Shown here in pieces: positions 28,715 through 38,223 of a DNA stretch of 64,000 bases. A program made the translations under genes and the position numbers. Origin of the DNA: an uncultured Schlesneria sp. (GTDB lineage: Bacteria; Planctomycetota; Planctomycetia; Planctomycetales; Planctomycetaceae); contig CAIOKO010000242.1 in assembly GCA_903858935.1 (NCBI GenBank), forward strand, positions 25,876-89,875, in the 5' to 3' direction. Positions within the stretch are counted from its first letter, which is position 1, and each line of letters begins with the position of its first letter. The notes beneath the pieces were generated by a model. The model made no database searches, was not told the DNA's origin, and saw only the letters and a program-made list of their open reading frames with translations.

Positions 28715-30199
28715 ATGGCAGGTTTGATATTACTGACCGGTGCGACGGGATACGTCGGAGGTCGCCTGCTTTCGCTTTTGGAGCAGAGAGGCAATCGAGT
28801 TCGGTGTTTGACACGTCGTCCTGATGCCTTGTCTGGCCACATCTCAGATCACACGGAGGTTGTCGCAGGAGATCTTCTTGACCGAAACTCCCTTTGCAAT
28901 TCCTTCGTGGACGTCGAAACGGCATTTTATTTCGTCCATTCCATGGGTAACGATCGTGATTTTGAAGAACAGGATCGACTAGCAGCGAAAAACTTTGCTG
29001 AAGCGGCAACAGCAGCTGGAGTCCATCGAATCATCTATCTCGGTGGTCTTGGAAATCCTGATCACGCACTTTCCAAACACCTTCGAAGCCGTCAGGAGAC
29101 TGGAGATGTTCTCCGCGCCCATCATCGGCAGGTGATTGAGTTCCGTGCCTCGATCGTGATTGGTTCGGGCAGTTTGTCATTTGAAATGATTCGAGCGTTG
29201 GTCGAGCGACTACCGGTGATGATCTGTCCGCTCTGGGTCAGTGTTAAGGCGCAGCCGATCGCCATTGAAGATCTGCTGGCCTACTTGCTGGCGGCGATTG
29301 ATATTCCCGTTGAGGCATCGCAGGTCTATGAGATTGGCGGTCCCGACCAAGTATCTTATGGCGAAATCATGCAGGAGTACGCCAGGCAACGAGGTTTACG
29401 GCGAGTTATGATACCAGTGCCATTATTGACTCCGTACTTGTCTAGTCTTTGGCTGGGACTCGTCACTCCACTGTATGCCCGCGTAGGTCGCAAACTCGTT
29501 GAAAGTCTGCGGAACCCGACGCTGATTTCCAATAATCTGGCGGAAACAACGTTGCCAGTGCACCCACGTTCCTATCGGGATGCAATCGCTCGTGCTCTGG
29601 TGAACGAAGACCAGGAAGTTGCGGAAACACGCTGGTCCGATGCGATTTCTTCGGCGGGGCAGCCAAGGGGATGGGGCGGAACCCGGTTTGGCTCTCGATT
29701 GGTCGATTCGCGCACTGTCAACGTCGACGTCTCCGTTGAACGAGCATTTGCGCCTATTCGTCGAATCGGTGGCAAAACAGGCTGGTATTATGGAAATTGG
29801 CTGTGGACGTTACGTGGCTTCCTTGACCTGCTTGTCGGAGGAGTCGGTGTTCGTCGCGGCCGTCGTGATCCCGAACACTTGCGTACAGGAGATACGCTTG
29901 ATTTCTGGCGCGTGGAACTCTACGAACCGCCGCAGCGAATGCGGCTCTGTGCTGAGATGAAACTTCCGGGGCGTGCCTGGCTCGAATTTGAAGTGACCCC
30001 GTGCGAAGGAGGCAGCCAAATTCGTCAAACGGCTGTCTTTGATCCTCTTGGTCTATTCGGCCTGATCTACTGGTACGGGATATCTCCGTTACACTTTTTC
30101 GTCTTTGCGGGGATGTTGCGAAACATTGCGCGAGCAGCGAAAAATACGAATGAAGAAAATCTGTCAGCCCCTCGGATCAATCCAGTCATTTTGCCGTAG
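28715..30199 (+). CDS. NAD(P)-binding SDR fused to DUF2867
   Basis: A 494-residue two-domain protein. Residues 1-285 are an atypical short-chain dehydrogenase (NmrA/NDUFA9-like), with the nucleotide-binding start LLTGATGYVGGRLLSLLEQ. Residues about 325-480 are a DUF2867 (SRPBCC-like) domain with RTGDTLDFWRVE and RLCAEMKLPGRAWLEFEV. The fusion is known in bacteria; function is unclear, perhaps a lipid or quinone-related reductase. No catalytic Tyr-Lys pair can be claimed in the first domain, so it may only bind NAD(P). GGAAGATA precedes the ATG. The FAD oxidoreductase gene starts 30 bases downstream, suggesting a shared transcript. Confidence 0.82.
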   Translation: MAGLILLTGATGYVGGRLLSLLEQRGNRVRCLTRRPDALSGHISDHTEVVAGDLLDRNSLCNSFVDVETAFYFVHSMGNDRDFEEQDRLAAKNFAEAATAAGVHRIIYLGGLGNPDHALSKHLRSRQETGDVLRAHHRQVIEFRASIVIGSGSLSFEMIRALVERLPVMICPLWVSVKAQPIAIEDLLAYLLAAIDIPVEASQVYEIGGPDQVSYGEIMQEYARQRGLRRVMIPVPLLTPYLSSLWLGLVTPLYARVGRKLVESLRNPTLISNNLAETTLPVHPRSYRDAIARALVNEDQEVAETRWSDAISSAGQPRGWGGTRFGSRLVDSRTVNVDVSVERAFAPIRRIGGKTGWYYGNWLWTLRGFLDLLVGGVGVRRGRRDPEHLRTGDTLDFWRVELYEPPQRMRLCAEMKLPGRAWLEFEVTPCEGGSQIRQTAVFDPLGLFGLIYWYGISPLHFFVFAGMLRNIARAAKNTNEENLSAPRINPVILP

Positions 30200-30228
30200 C
30201 GGTCCGAACTTTCGTCGGGAGCCATTTT

Positions 30229-31494
30229 GTGAGTGTGAAGCCGGTTGTAATCATTGGCGCAGGACTGGCAGGACTTTCCTGCGCACGGCATCTTGTGCGA
30301 CAGGGTATCGAAGTTTTGCTACTAGAGGCACAAGATGATGTCGGCGGCCGTGTACGGACCGATCTGGTTGATGGATTTCGTTTGGATCGTGGTTTTCAAG
30401 TACTGCAAACCGCTTACCCCGAAGCACGTCGACAGCTCGACTATGCCGCATTAAAACTTCGAAATTTCGAACCGGGTGCGATGATTCGTACGCGAGGAAA
30501 AGTTGTTAAAATGGCTGATCCCTGGCGACGGCCGCAAGCGATTCTTTCGACAGCCTTTAACGAAGTCGGGGAGTTTGCGGATCGCTGGAGACTCGCCAGG
30601 CTACGCTGGCATGTCACTCAATCGACATTAGAAAACTTATGGGCCGAACCCGATTCAACAACAATTGATTATCTGCGTACGACCTGCGGGTTTTCGACGG
30701 ACATGATCGAACGCTTTCTACTCCCCTGGTTCGCCGGGGTTTTCTTTGAACGAGAATTGTCCACTTCCAGCCGATTCTTCCGCTTCATCTTTCGGATGTT
30801 TGCCGTCGGCGCCGCTGCATTACCAGAAGAGGGGATGGGCGCGATGTCGAAACAACTCGCGAATGAGATCCCGGGCGGAATGTACCGATTTTTGTCGCGG
30901 GTTGAGTCGCTTGACGGTCAACGTGTCCGTATTGAAGGAGGCCAGTTGGTCGACGCTGCAGCAATCGTGGTCGCTGTTGAAGGTCCTGAAGCATCCCGAC
31001 TCACTGGTGGAAAGATTCAATCACCAGACTCACGATCGACAACCTGCTTCTATTACGCCGCGTCCCAGGCTCCGATTAAAGAACCACTGCTTGTTCTGAA
31101 TGGGGATCAAACTGGGCCAATCAATAATTTGTGTGTTCCCAGCAACGTCGCACCTTCTTACGCTCCGAAGGGACAGGCTCTCATCAGCGTTTCTGTTGTT
31201 GGAGCAAAAGTAAATGAATCGACGGATTTAGAAATTGAAGTTCGTCGCCAGTTAAGAGTCTGGTTCGGGTCCGAAGTCGATCACTGGTCAACTTTAAAAC
31301 GATACCACATCCGCCATGCTCTTCCCTCTCAATCAGCCCATTTTCGGGATGGTGGCACACCCAATCCGAAATTAGTTGGGGGGGTGTATCACTGCGGTGA
31401 TTATTGTGAAACCGCATCAATTCACGGGGCCCTATTAAGCGGTCGACACACCGCCGAGGCGCTCCTCACGGATCTCGGCACGGGCAGAACCTGA
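30229..31494 (+). CDS. FAD/NAD(P)-dependent oxidoreductase (amine oxidase/desaturase type)
   Basis: A 421-residue flavoprotein. The dinucleotide-binding motif IIGAGLAGLSCARHL comes within the first 25 residues, followed by GGRVRTDLVDGFRLDRGFQV, the substrate-entry block of the phytoene-desaturase and amine-oxidase superfamily. The C-terminus has the closing motif GVYHCGDYCETASIHGALLSG that binds the flavin. Substrate unknown; isoprenoid or polyamine oxidation are both open. Translation starts with GTG at 30229, preceded by CGGGAG. No signal peptide. Confidence 0.88.
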   Translation: MSVKPVVIIGAGLAGLSCARHLVRQGIEVLLLEAQDDVGGRVRTDLVDGFRLDRGFQVLQTAYPEARRQLDYAALKLRNFEPGAMIRTRGKVVKMADPWRRPQAILSTAFNEVGEFADRWRLARLRWHVTQSTLENLWAEPDSTTIDYLRTTCGFSTDMIERFLLPWFAGVFFERELSTSSRFFRFIFRMFAVGAAALPEEGMGAMSKQLANEIPGGMYRFLSRVESLDGQRVRIEGGQLVDAAAIVVAVEGPEASRLTGGKIQSPDSRSTTCFYYAASQAPIKEPLLVLNGDQTGPINNLCVPSNVAPSYAPKGQALISVSVVGAKVNESTDLEIEVRRQLRVWFGSEVDHWSTLKRYHIRHALPSQSAHFRDGGTPNPKLVGGVYHCGDYCETASIHGALLSGRHTAEALLTDLGTGRT

Positions 31495-31625
31495 ATCTTC
31501 CTTCGCGTGGTCAATGTGGGTCCCCCTTTACGTGTTTTCCGCCAGAGCCTAGAGTTTAGTGGGCCGACTGGTTTTCTTTTGTTAATTCATCGCAAACGAT
31601 GCTGCTTTCATACGGATGTGATTTC

Positions 31626-33191
31626 ATGCCACTTCGAGTTTACAACACACTTTCACGACAAAAAGAAGACTTTCAGACCGTCGAATCGGGCAAGGTGAGC
31701 ATGTATCTGTGCGGTCCGACGGTTTATAAGCCGGCCCATATCGGCCACATGGTCGGGCCAGTGATTTTTGATACGATCAAACGCTATTTGACGTACAGTG
31801 GCTACAACGTTACGTGGGTCGTCAATATCACCGATGTCGACGACAAGCTTATCAATCGCGCCAATGAGAAAGGGATCACGGTTGAGGCTTTGGCCAAGGA
31901 GATGACTCAAGACTATTTTGACAACCTCAAGACAATGGCCGTCGATGGAATCGATCATTTTCCGTATGCGACACAGCACATCAAAGAAATGCAGGAAATA
32001 ATTGCCACGTTAATCGAGAAGGGCTTTGCGTACCCGCTCGACGGCGACGTTTACTTCAACTGCACTCGCGACGAAGACTACGGCAAACTCAGTGGTCGCA
32101 GCCTGGAACAGATGCTGGCAGGGACCCGGGCCGAGACTCATGGTGGCAAAAGGCATCCTGCCGATTTTGCACTTTGGAAAGGATCGAAGCCGGGCGAACC
32201 CGCATGGGAAAGCCCCTGGGGACCGGGACGACCGGGCTGGCATATTGAGTGTTCGGCGATGGCCAAGAAAATTCTCGGCGATTCGATCGATATTCATGGG
32301 GGCGGGCTGGACCTGATGTTCCCGCATCATGAAAACGAACTTGCGCAATCAGAAAGCTGCACCGGAAAGCCATTCGCCCGGTATTGGATGCATAACGGCC
32401 TGATGCAGGCGAGCGGTACGCCCGGTAAGGTGGGTGGTGGTCACGACAAGCAAGGTGATAGACCAGCAGATCTTGCTGCGGCGAAAGAAGCACAGGAAGC
32501 CAATAAACTGGCGGGGTCGAAAGGGGCCGCGTCGGTTAAAGAGCTGTTTTCAAGGCACGATCCCGAAACGATTCGTTTCTTCCTGCTAGCGACACACTAC
32601 CGAAGCCCGATCGACTTTAGCGACGAGCGGATTTCAGAAACGGGCAAGGCGCTGGAAGGCTTTTATCGTCTCTTTGAAACGTATGAGCGAGTCGCAGGGA
32701 ATTCGTTCTATTCGCTGAAGGTGGCTACGAAGCGTTCGGAAAGTGCAGTACTTCACGGCGAGCCAGCCGCATATTTCCATGAATTGAACGAGTTGCGTCG
32801 TCGGTATCTCGAATCGATGGACGACGACTTTAATACCGGCGGCGCGGTCGGTGTTCTGTTTGATTTGAGAAAGACGCTCAATGCGTTCATTTCGGATCAC
32901 AAGCTGGATAGCGCCAGTGCAGAAAAGGGCCAGGTTCCGTCACTGACGGCAGGTATGACGCTTCTTAAGGAACTTGCATTGATGCTTGGAGTCTTTCGCG
33001 AAGCCAAGCAAAAGGCCGCTTCGACCGATGACGGTACTCTCGACGGATTAATGCAACTTGTGATTCAAATCCGAGCTGACGCCCGAAAAAACAAGAATTT
33101 TGCGGTTGCAGATCTTATCCGAAACAAGCTGAATGAGCTGAAGATCACTTTGGAAGACCGGACAGACCAGACGCTTTGGCGTAAAGGTTGA
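31626..33191 (+). CDS. cysS: Cysteinyl-tRNA synthetase with altered KMSKS loop
   Basis: Class I aminoacyl-tRNA synthetase charging tRNA-Cys, 521 residues from the ATG at 31626 (the frame also has an ATG at 31599). Zinc-binding Cys29 (CGPTVY), the HIGH motif at 38-41, the WHIECSAM block and the HHENELAQS block (zinc ligands) are all there. The KMSKS loop is not: after HNGLMQASG comes an insertion of about 27 residues rich in Gly, Lys and Ala, then KLAGSKGA where KMSKSLGN is expected. The second lysine, which stabilises the adenylation transition state, is therefore replaced by glycine. A related loop with insertion occurs, from memory, in other planctomycetes. An essential gene, so it presumably works. 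Confidence 0.93.
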   Translation: MPLRVYNTLSRQKEDFQTVESGKVSMYLCGPTVYKPAHIGHMVGPVIFDTIKRYLTYSGYNVTWVVNITDVDDKLINRANEKGITVEALAKEMTQDYFDNLKTMAVDGIDHFPYATQHIKEMQEIIATLIEKGFAYPLDGDVYFNCTRDEDYGKLSGRSLEQMLAGTRAETHGGKRHPADFALWKGSKPGEPAWESPWGPGRPGWHIECSAMAKKILGDSIDIHGGGLDLMFPHHENELAQSESCTGKPFARYWMHNGLMQASGTPGKVGGGHDKQGDRPADLAAAKEAQEANKLAGSKGAASVKELFSRHDPETIRFFLLATHYRSPIDFSDERISETGKALEGFYRLFETYERVAGNSFYSLKVATKRSESAVLHGEPAAYFHELNELRRRYLESMDDDFNTGGAVGVLFDLRKTLNAFISDHKLDSASAEKGQVPSLTAGMTLLKELALMLGVFREAKQKAASTDDGTLDGLMQLVIQIRADARKNKNFAVADLIRNKLNELKITLEDRTDQTLWRKG

Positions 33192-33532
33192 TTGCGACGA
33201 GCTTTTCACGGAAATATCTGAACGCTCCTGATGTATTCGCTACGCTTTGCCATCATGACGGTTTGGTTTGAATTCAGATGCAGACCAGATCAACGCCTTG
33301 ATTAGTGTTCTGAGAATTGTCGACAACTCATAACAGCTTATTGCGAAATCTGTTATGAGTTGTTTTGGTTATTTGCCTACCGTTAATACGATATTCACAA
33401 TTGCAGGTATGATGATTGCTGCGTGATGCTGACGCAGAGTGTTTCTGCACTTGATCTTGCGGCTTGAATCATCGGGCGGCTCTCGTGAATAAATCGACAG
33501 ACCCCACAATCATCGAAGTTCGCGTTTCAAAT
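33192..33532. other. Intergenic region after cysS
   Basis: About 340 bases holding a hairpin (33323-33366). The following ORF is open upstream of 33533 (TTG at 33464), but those residues precede the signal peptide and are discounted. Confidence 0.4.
33323..33366 (+). terminator. Hairpin, likely cysS terminator
   Basis: A perfect 14-bp stem (33323-33336 with 33350-33363), a 13-base loop, and a short T run TTTT. It lies 130 bases after cysS. The T tract is short, so termination is likely but not certain. Confidence 0.55.
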
Positions 33533-34738
33533 ATGCTCCGTACATCTTTTCCAATGGTTCTAATTCTAATACTGGCAATCGCTTCGCGATGCACTGCGAA
33601 CGATGTGGAGCCCCGCCGAGAATCGGCAATTCGGTTCGCGACGTTCAATATTCAGGAACTATCACTTTCAAAGCTTCAACAAGTCGACTCGGACGGTAAT
33701 GGAGCAAATCCACAGGTCAGGAACTGTGCCGAGATCCTGCAACGAGTTCGACCGGATATTGTTCTGATCAATGAAATTGATGCACCGTCGACGAGTGAAG
33801 ACGGCGACACAGTTAATCCCCCTGGAAGTGCCGTACAACTGTTTCGAGACAAATATCTCACGGTTTCACAACGAACACTTTGGCCTCTGGAATTTCCCTA
33901 CTTTTACATAGCGCCTTCCAATACGGGTGTTCCCACCGGATGCGATCTCGACAACGATGGAAAAAACGACGGGCCGGCAGATAGCTTCGGGTTTGGCAGA
34001 TATCCGGGTGAATACGGAATGGCTCTTCTCAGTCGATTTCCAATTCAAATGGATGGGGTCCGGACGTTCCGAAAATTTCTATGGAAAAACATGCCGGGTA
34101 ATTTGATGCCGGATGGATTGCAGGGAAAACCAGCGTTTTATGATGTGGAAGAATGCAATCTGTTCCGGCTTTCCAGTAAAAGCCATTGGGATGTCCCTTT
34201 GATAATCAATGGGGAGGTCGTGCATGCACTTTGTTCCCATCCGACGCCGCCAGTTTTTGACGGGCCTGAAGACAGCAACGGGAGGCGGAATTTTGACGAG
34301 GTCCGATTCTGGTCGGATTATATTGCGGGGCTCGGCTCTGCTCAGTGGATTTGCGATGATGCAGGGAAATCGGGCGGGTTGAAACCAAATAGCCATTTCG
34401 TCATTCTAGGCGATCTGAATGCAGAACCGGTCCGTGGAGACGCTGTTTACGGTAAACGGGCCATCGATTTGTTGATCCATCATCCTCACGTTTTTGATCC
34501 GGTGCCGAAAAGCCTGGGGGCTGAAGATCAGCCGAACAAACTTGGTTTGAATGGGTATCTCCCCTTCAAAACGTCTGATTTTGGTCGTCTTGATTATGTC
34601 CTTCCTTCAAAATCCTTGCGTACCGTTGGTTGCGGTGTATTCTGGCCCTCGTCAAAAAGTCCGTTGTATTTCTTAGTGGACACGCCACAATCCTCTAGCA
34701 ATCATAGACTTGTCTGGCTGGATGTGGAGATTCCATGA
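33533..34738 (+). CDS. Exported endonuclease/exonuclease/phosphatase-family protein
   Basis: A 401-residue protein with a signal peptide (FPMVLILILAIASRCTA). The fold is EEP/DNase I-like: the N-terminal FATFNIQELS with VLINEID (metal-binding Asn and Glu), a middle DLDNDGKNDGPADSFGFGRY (calcium-loop-like), VHALCSHPTPPVFDG, and the C-terminal FVILGDLNAEP with LDYVLPS and SNHRLVWLDVEIP, the H of the catalytic pair. It could be a phosphodiesterase or nuclease acting outside the cytoplasm. It ends with a 4-base overlap (ATGA) over an in-frame ATG of the next gene, hinting at translational coupling. No clear ribosome binding site. Confidence 0.82.
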   Translation: MLRTSFPMVLILILAIASRCTANDVEPRRESAIRFATFNIQELSLSKLQQVDSDGNGANPQVRNCAEILQRVRPDIVLINEIDAPSTSEDGDTVNPPGSAVQLFRDKYLTVSQRTLWPLEFPYFYIAPSNTGVPTGCDLDNDGKNDGPADSFGFGRYPGEYGMALLSRFPIQMDGVRTFRKFLWKNMPGNLMPDGLQGKPAFYDVEECNLFRLSSKSHWDVPLIINGEVVHALCSHPTPPVFDGPEDSNGRRNFDEVRFWSDYIAGLGSAQWICDDAGKSGGLKPNSHFVILGDLNAEPVRGDAVYGKRAIDLLIHHPHVFDPVPKSLGAEDQPNKLGLNGYLPFKTSDFGRLDYVLPSKSLRTVGCGVFWPSSKSPLYFLVDTPQSSSNHRLVWLDVEIP

Positions 34739-34788
34739 AAGTCAGAGCGAGAGCAGAATCTGATTCGGGTCTAGGGAAAGTGCTGAGA

Positions 34789-36294
34789 ATGGACAATTGG
34801 TACTACAAATTATTCGGCGATGAATTCGGGCCGGTAACATTCGACGAACTTGTCGAATTGGCGAAAGATCACGTTTTGTCGAGCGACGACGAAGTTCGTC
34901 TCGGCGAAAATGGAGCGTGGCGCCGAGCCGGATCGATGGGGCAATTGATGGCGCACATGCCGTCTGGTGCGCACCTGCCGTCAGGAGCCGGTTCGGGTCA
35001 CAGCGTCACGATTCCGACGGAAGTGAAATCCGTTTCCACATCTACTTCGGGCTCAAGTCAGTCGAAAACGGACGAAACCGCTGGTTGGTACTACCAAGTA
35101 TTTGGTGAGCTGTTCGGACCGATTTCGTTTGACGACCTGGTTGAATTGGCTAAGAACCACACGCTTTCGACAGATGACGATGTCCGTTTTGGCGAAAACG
35201 GAGCGTGGCGACGTGCTGGTTCCATCGGCCAATTGATGGCACACTTGCCATTTCAGGCCGCGAAAAATGCATTCACCGTTGAGGTCGCGAAACCTGCTGT
35301 CGTTGAAACACCCGAGGATGAATTTGACCTCGGCGAAAATGTAGCGATAAATCCGTCAGCTCCGGCACCTACTGCCCGGCGTGAACGGGCCATCGCACCC
35401 GTGAAAGTCGAAGTACCTGTTCCGGCTGAAGTTGAAGTTGATCCCGCGAAACAGGTTATCTGGTGGTGCAAGATCCAGGATAAAGAATATGGACCGGTTG
35501 AGCTTTCAAAGCTGGTTGACTGGGCAACAGCCGGACGCTTGCTTCGTACCGACTATGTTCGCTGTGGGTTAGAGCCCTATATTCTGGCGGACAAGTTACC
35601 GAATTTGTTCCCAGAGCTTCCCAAAGCTGCTAGTACCGAAACGAAACCCGAATTCAATACGACGTCAAGAACCCAGGCGATGGCTGCCACAGGTCCCGTC
35701 GTACCAGCGGCAACGCCTGTAGCATCTCAGGAACCAATACCGACACCACGAACTGACTGGTCTGCTGCTGCGGCACAGAAACCGGCAACCAATTGGCAAA
35801 TGAATACTGCCGGGGCAGGGGCGGGCTTTAATCGTCCGGGTATGCCGATGGGGAAACCTGCTTCAAAATCGAGTTCGAGTTCGATTGATTTTGAAAAAAT
35901 CAAGGTACCCCTCTTGGGGGGCATCGGGGCAATTTCGCTCATCGCACTCCTTTATTTTGCGATACCGTATTTGCCTTTGGGAGATTCGAGCGAAGTTAAA
36001 ATGTTCAAGAAATTGAATGCGGTGGCGGTAGAATTACAAACGACACGATCAAGTGAAGTCCCGCCGAAAAAGGAAGATTTTGAAAAGCTTGCCAAGAAAA
36101 TGGCCGATTCGCTTAAGCCACTTGACAAAGACCTTAAAGCAATGAAATCCGGCTCGGCAGTGACGAAGCTTAAAGGTCTTTCAAAAGCATTACAGGACGT
36201 AGCCAAAGAGGGGCTAACGGCAAAACCATCGGATGCCGAAAAAGCCCTCGGAAAGAAAGTTGCTGATCTCGCCAAACTGCTAAAAGTGAAGTAG
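34789..36294 (+). CDS. Membrane protein with three GYF_2 domains
   Basis: A 501-residue protein. GYF_2 (DUF4339) domains, proline-peptide-binding modules of the GYF type, occur three times: repeat 1 starts WYYKLFGDEFGPV at residue 4, repeat 2 starts WYYQVFGELFGPIS some 95 residues on, and a more divergent third starts WWCKIQDKEYGPVE. The first two share most residues, including a GENGAWRRAGS ending, so they arose by a recent duplication. A Pro/Ala/Thr-rich linker follows, then a transmembrane helix (LLGGIGAISLIALLYFAIPYL) and a Lys-rich C-terminal tail. The ATG at 34789 has AGGGAAAG before it and puts the first domain at the N-terminus; the ATG at 34735 overlapping the previous stop is the alternative. 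Confidence 0.85.
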   Translation: MDNWYYKLFGDEFGPVTFDELVELAKDHVLSSDDEVRLGENGAWRRAGSMGQLMAHMPSGAHLPSGAGSGHSVTIPTEVKSVSTSTSGSSQSKTDETAGWYYQVFGELFGPISFDDLVELAKNHTLSTDDDVRFGENGAWRRAGSIGQLMAHLPFQAAKNAFTVEVAKPAVVETPEDEFDLGENVAINPSAPAPTARRERAIAPVKVEVPVPAEVEVDPAKQVIWWCKIQDKEYGPVELSKLVDWATAGRLLRTDYVRCGLEPYILADKLPNLFPELPKAASTETKPEFNTTSRTQAMAATGPVVPAATPVASQEPIPTPRTDWSAAAAQKPATNWQMNTAGAGAGFNRPGMPMGKPASKSSSSSIDFEKIKVPLLGGIGAISLIALLYFAIPYLPLGDSSEVKMFKKLNAVAVELQTTRSSEVPPKKEDFEKLAKKMADSLKPLDKDLKAMKSGSAVTKLKGLSKALQDVAKEGLTAKPSDAEKALGKKVADLAKLLKVK

Positions 36295-36391
36295 TGCATT
36301 GTTTGGTTTTTCGGGAAAACGTGAGGCTGTCGCGAGCGCGGGGCGGCGCTTCTGGATGAGTCGAGGTGGCACGCTTTTGGGGCGGAGGCTG

Positions 36392-37963
36392 TCATCGTGC
36401 CTTAGAGGATTCGATTTGATTGACCCAGCTTCGTCCGATCAATCGGATAAAACCCTCTTCGAAAACAAGCCGTATTTTTAACCCATTGGGCACAGGCTCG
36501 ACTGTCAAGCTGAAACCGTCATCTCCACTTGAGAAGACCTCTTTTGCTGTGTCTGTATCGGATAAAAGCAGATCCTTTGATACCAGCTCAGGGAATGTTC
36601 TGGCCTGTATCCGCGCACGCACTAATGATTCAGGGGCCTTGTTTGAGGGAGACTCTTCGAACCGATCGATGGCTTCAACAAGCCGGTCAAGAAGCGGGGC
36701 TGGCTGACCGATCCCAATCCAGATCGTCTTTTGTCCCTGGCCGACAATGATCTCGACATTTGAGCCCGTCCACTGTGTTAACGCCGTTGGAAATTCGCGT
36801 GGAGTTAAACTGTGAAAGGAGACTCCGTGATGGGTATCAAAGTTTTCATTGACTTTGACGAAATGACCAGATTTCTCGAGTTTCAGGATCAAATGTGGTA
36901 TCGCATCATTCAGACGTGTTGTGTCTGGTCCATGGAGCGCCGCGATTAGCGAAAGTTCGCCGATGCTTGTCCCGGCGAGTTGCAGGCCCGCCTCCAGCCC
37001 CGAGCTTTTGTTTGCAGCTCCTTCATTTGATCCCACGATCTTCTCGACAAGGCCTCCGATTGGAAGATTCAGGGCTAGTCCCGCAGGAATGTCTGACTGA
37101 ATCATTGACGAGAAATCGCTTCGATGCGTCGTCAAGCGATTTAAACTATTTGCCATCTGACTTTTCGAGAGACTTTCAATAACGACTTCAAGGTTCAGGT
37201 GATGTGTTTTTGGATCGATCCGCCCGCCGAATGTCAGCATACTGGTGTCGAGGACTGCGCGTTCAATGAGGTCGAGCATGAGCTGGCCAAGTACCTTGCG
37301 AAAATTCGCTGACTCTTCCGCCTCATTATCTTGAGGCTGCAACCATGGTTCGACCTCGCGACGAATCCCTGCGATAAAGTTCGTCTTCGTCGGTTGAGGA
37401 ACCTGCCGCAGGTCGTAATTGACCACAAGATCGTACCGATCTCGAAGGCCTTGAGTAAGCGAATTTGGTGTGACCCGTAATCCTCGAATCGACGAGACCT
37501 GGTCTGCAAAGTATGCGTATTCCTTTTTGATGATAACGTGGTAAGGCGAGCCGGGGCGTTCGATTTCGTAGTGATCATCTCCTGCAGAATGAAAACCAAG
37601 AATGCCGAACGTCGCTGTTTTCAAAAGCTCGTTAATTCCGTCTACTGGAACAAAAACGATTTCTGCAGGGGACACGTCGTCCCACGTGGTCATCACACCA
37701 AGAGGTTTGGTTCGTTCGATTCCCGCTAAGTCGCGGTAGCTCTTCAGGGTCTCGTTCAGTGAGCTGGATAAATCCGGGCGTCCTGCTTCATCGAATACGG
37801 TTTCGTAGGCGCTTCGCAATCGATCAATGCTGGCGGCGAATATCGTCAGATACGGTTTTTCGGCCACTGGTTTTGGCCCGGCCTCGTCGGCACAGGCACT
37901 TGATATGGTTGCAAGAAAGGCACAGAGTGCCAATGACGTTTGATTTCCAATGCGGCGTATCAT
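36392..37963 (-). CDS. Exported hypothetical protein, planctomycete type
   Basis: A 523-residue protein of unknown function with a signal peptide (SLALCAFLATISSACA, cleavage near ADEA). The mature part has no motif I recognise. Around residues 380-450 it shows HHGVSFHSLT then VEIIVGQGQKTIWIGIGQPAP, resembling [10 protein letters not shown] and [16 protein letters not shown] of the protein at 2108-3832, so these appear to be two divergent members of one exported family. Convergent with the GYF_2 gene, about 100 bases apart. Confidence 0.7.
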   Translation of the reverse strand: MIRRIGNQTSLALCAFLATISSACADEAGPKPVAEKPYLTIFAASIDRLRSAYETVFDEAGRPDLSSSLNETLKSYRDLAGIERTKPLGVMTTWDDVSPAEIVFVPVDGINELLKTATFGILGFHSAGDDHYEIERPGSPYHVIIKKEYAYFADQVSSIRGLRVTPNSLTQGLRDRYDLVVNYDLRQVPQPTKTNFIAGIRREVEPWLQPQDNEAEESANFRKVLGQLMLDLIERAVLDTSMLTFGGRIDPKTHHLNLEVVIESLSKSQMANSLNRLTTHRSDFSSMIQSDIPAGLALNLPIGGLVEKIVGSNEGAANKSSGLEAGLQLAGTSIGELSLIAALHGPDTTRLNDAIPHLILKLEKSGHFVKVNENFDTHHGVSFHSLTPREFPTALTQWTGSNVEIIVGQGQKTIWIGIGQPAPLLDRLVEAIDRFEESPSNKAPESLVRARIQARTFPELVSKDLLLSDTDTAKEVFSSGDDGFSLTVEPVPNGLKIRLVFEEGFIRLIGRSWVNQIESSKAR

Positions 37964-38132
37964 CGCGATTCCACCGTTTAGCAGACGTCCTGGAGCAGGG
38001 CAAACATGGTGTTACAAACCATTTCGTGGTGTCTGGACCACTCTCGCATGGTCTCACAATCCCACAGAGTTGCCAAGTCGAAAACAAATTAGTGCGATCA
38101 GGCAGGCTCGGACGTCACTTTTGACTTTTCAA

Positions 38133-38171
38133 AAAAACAGGCAGAGCAAACGATAGATTGCTCTGCCTGCA
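38133..38171 (-). terminator. Rho-independent terminator of the ArsR gene
   Basis: On the minus strand the 12-bp perfect stem (38160-38171 with 38140-38151) is followed by seven T residues (38133-38139). It lies 50 bases after the ArsR stop codon and is a textbook terminator. Confidence 0.85.
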
Positions 38172-38223
38172 CTGATTAGACGGTTATTCCTGAGTTTTCG
38201 TGTGCTTCAGCACGAATGTCGAA

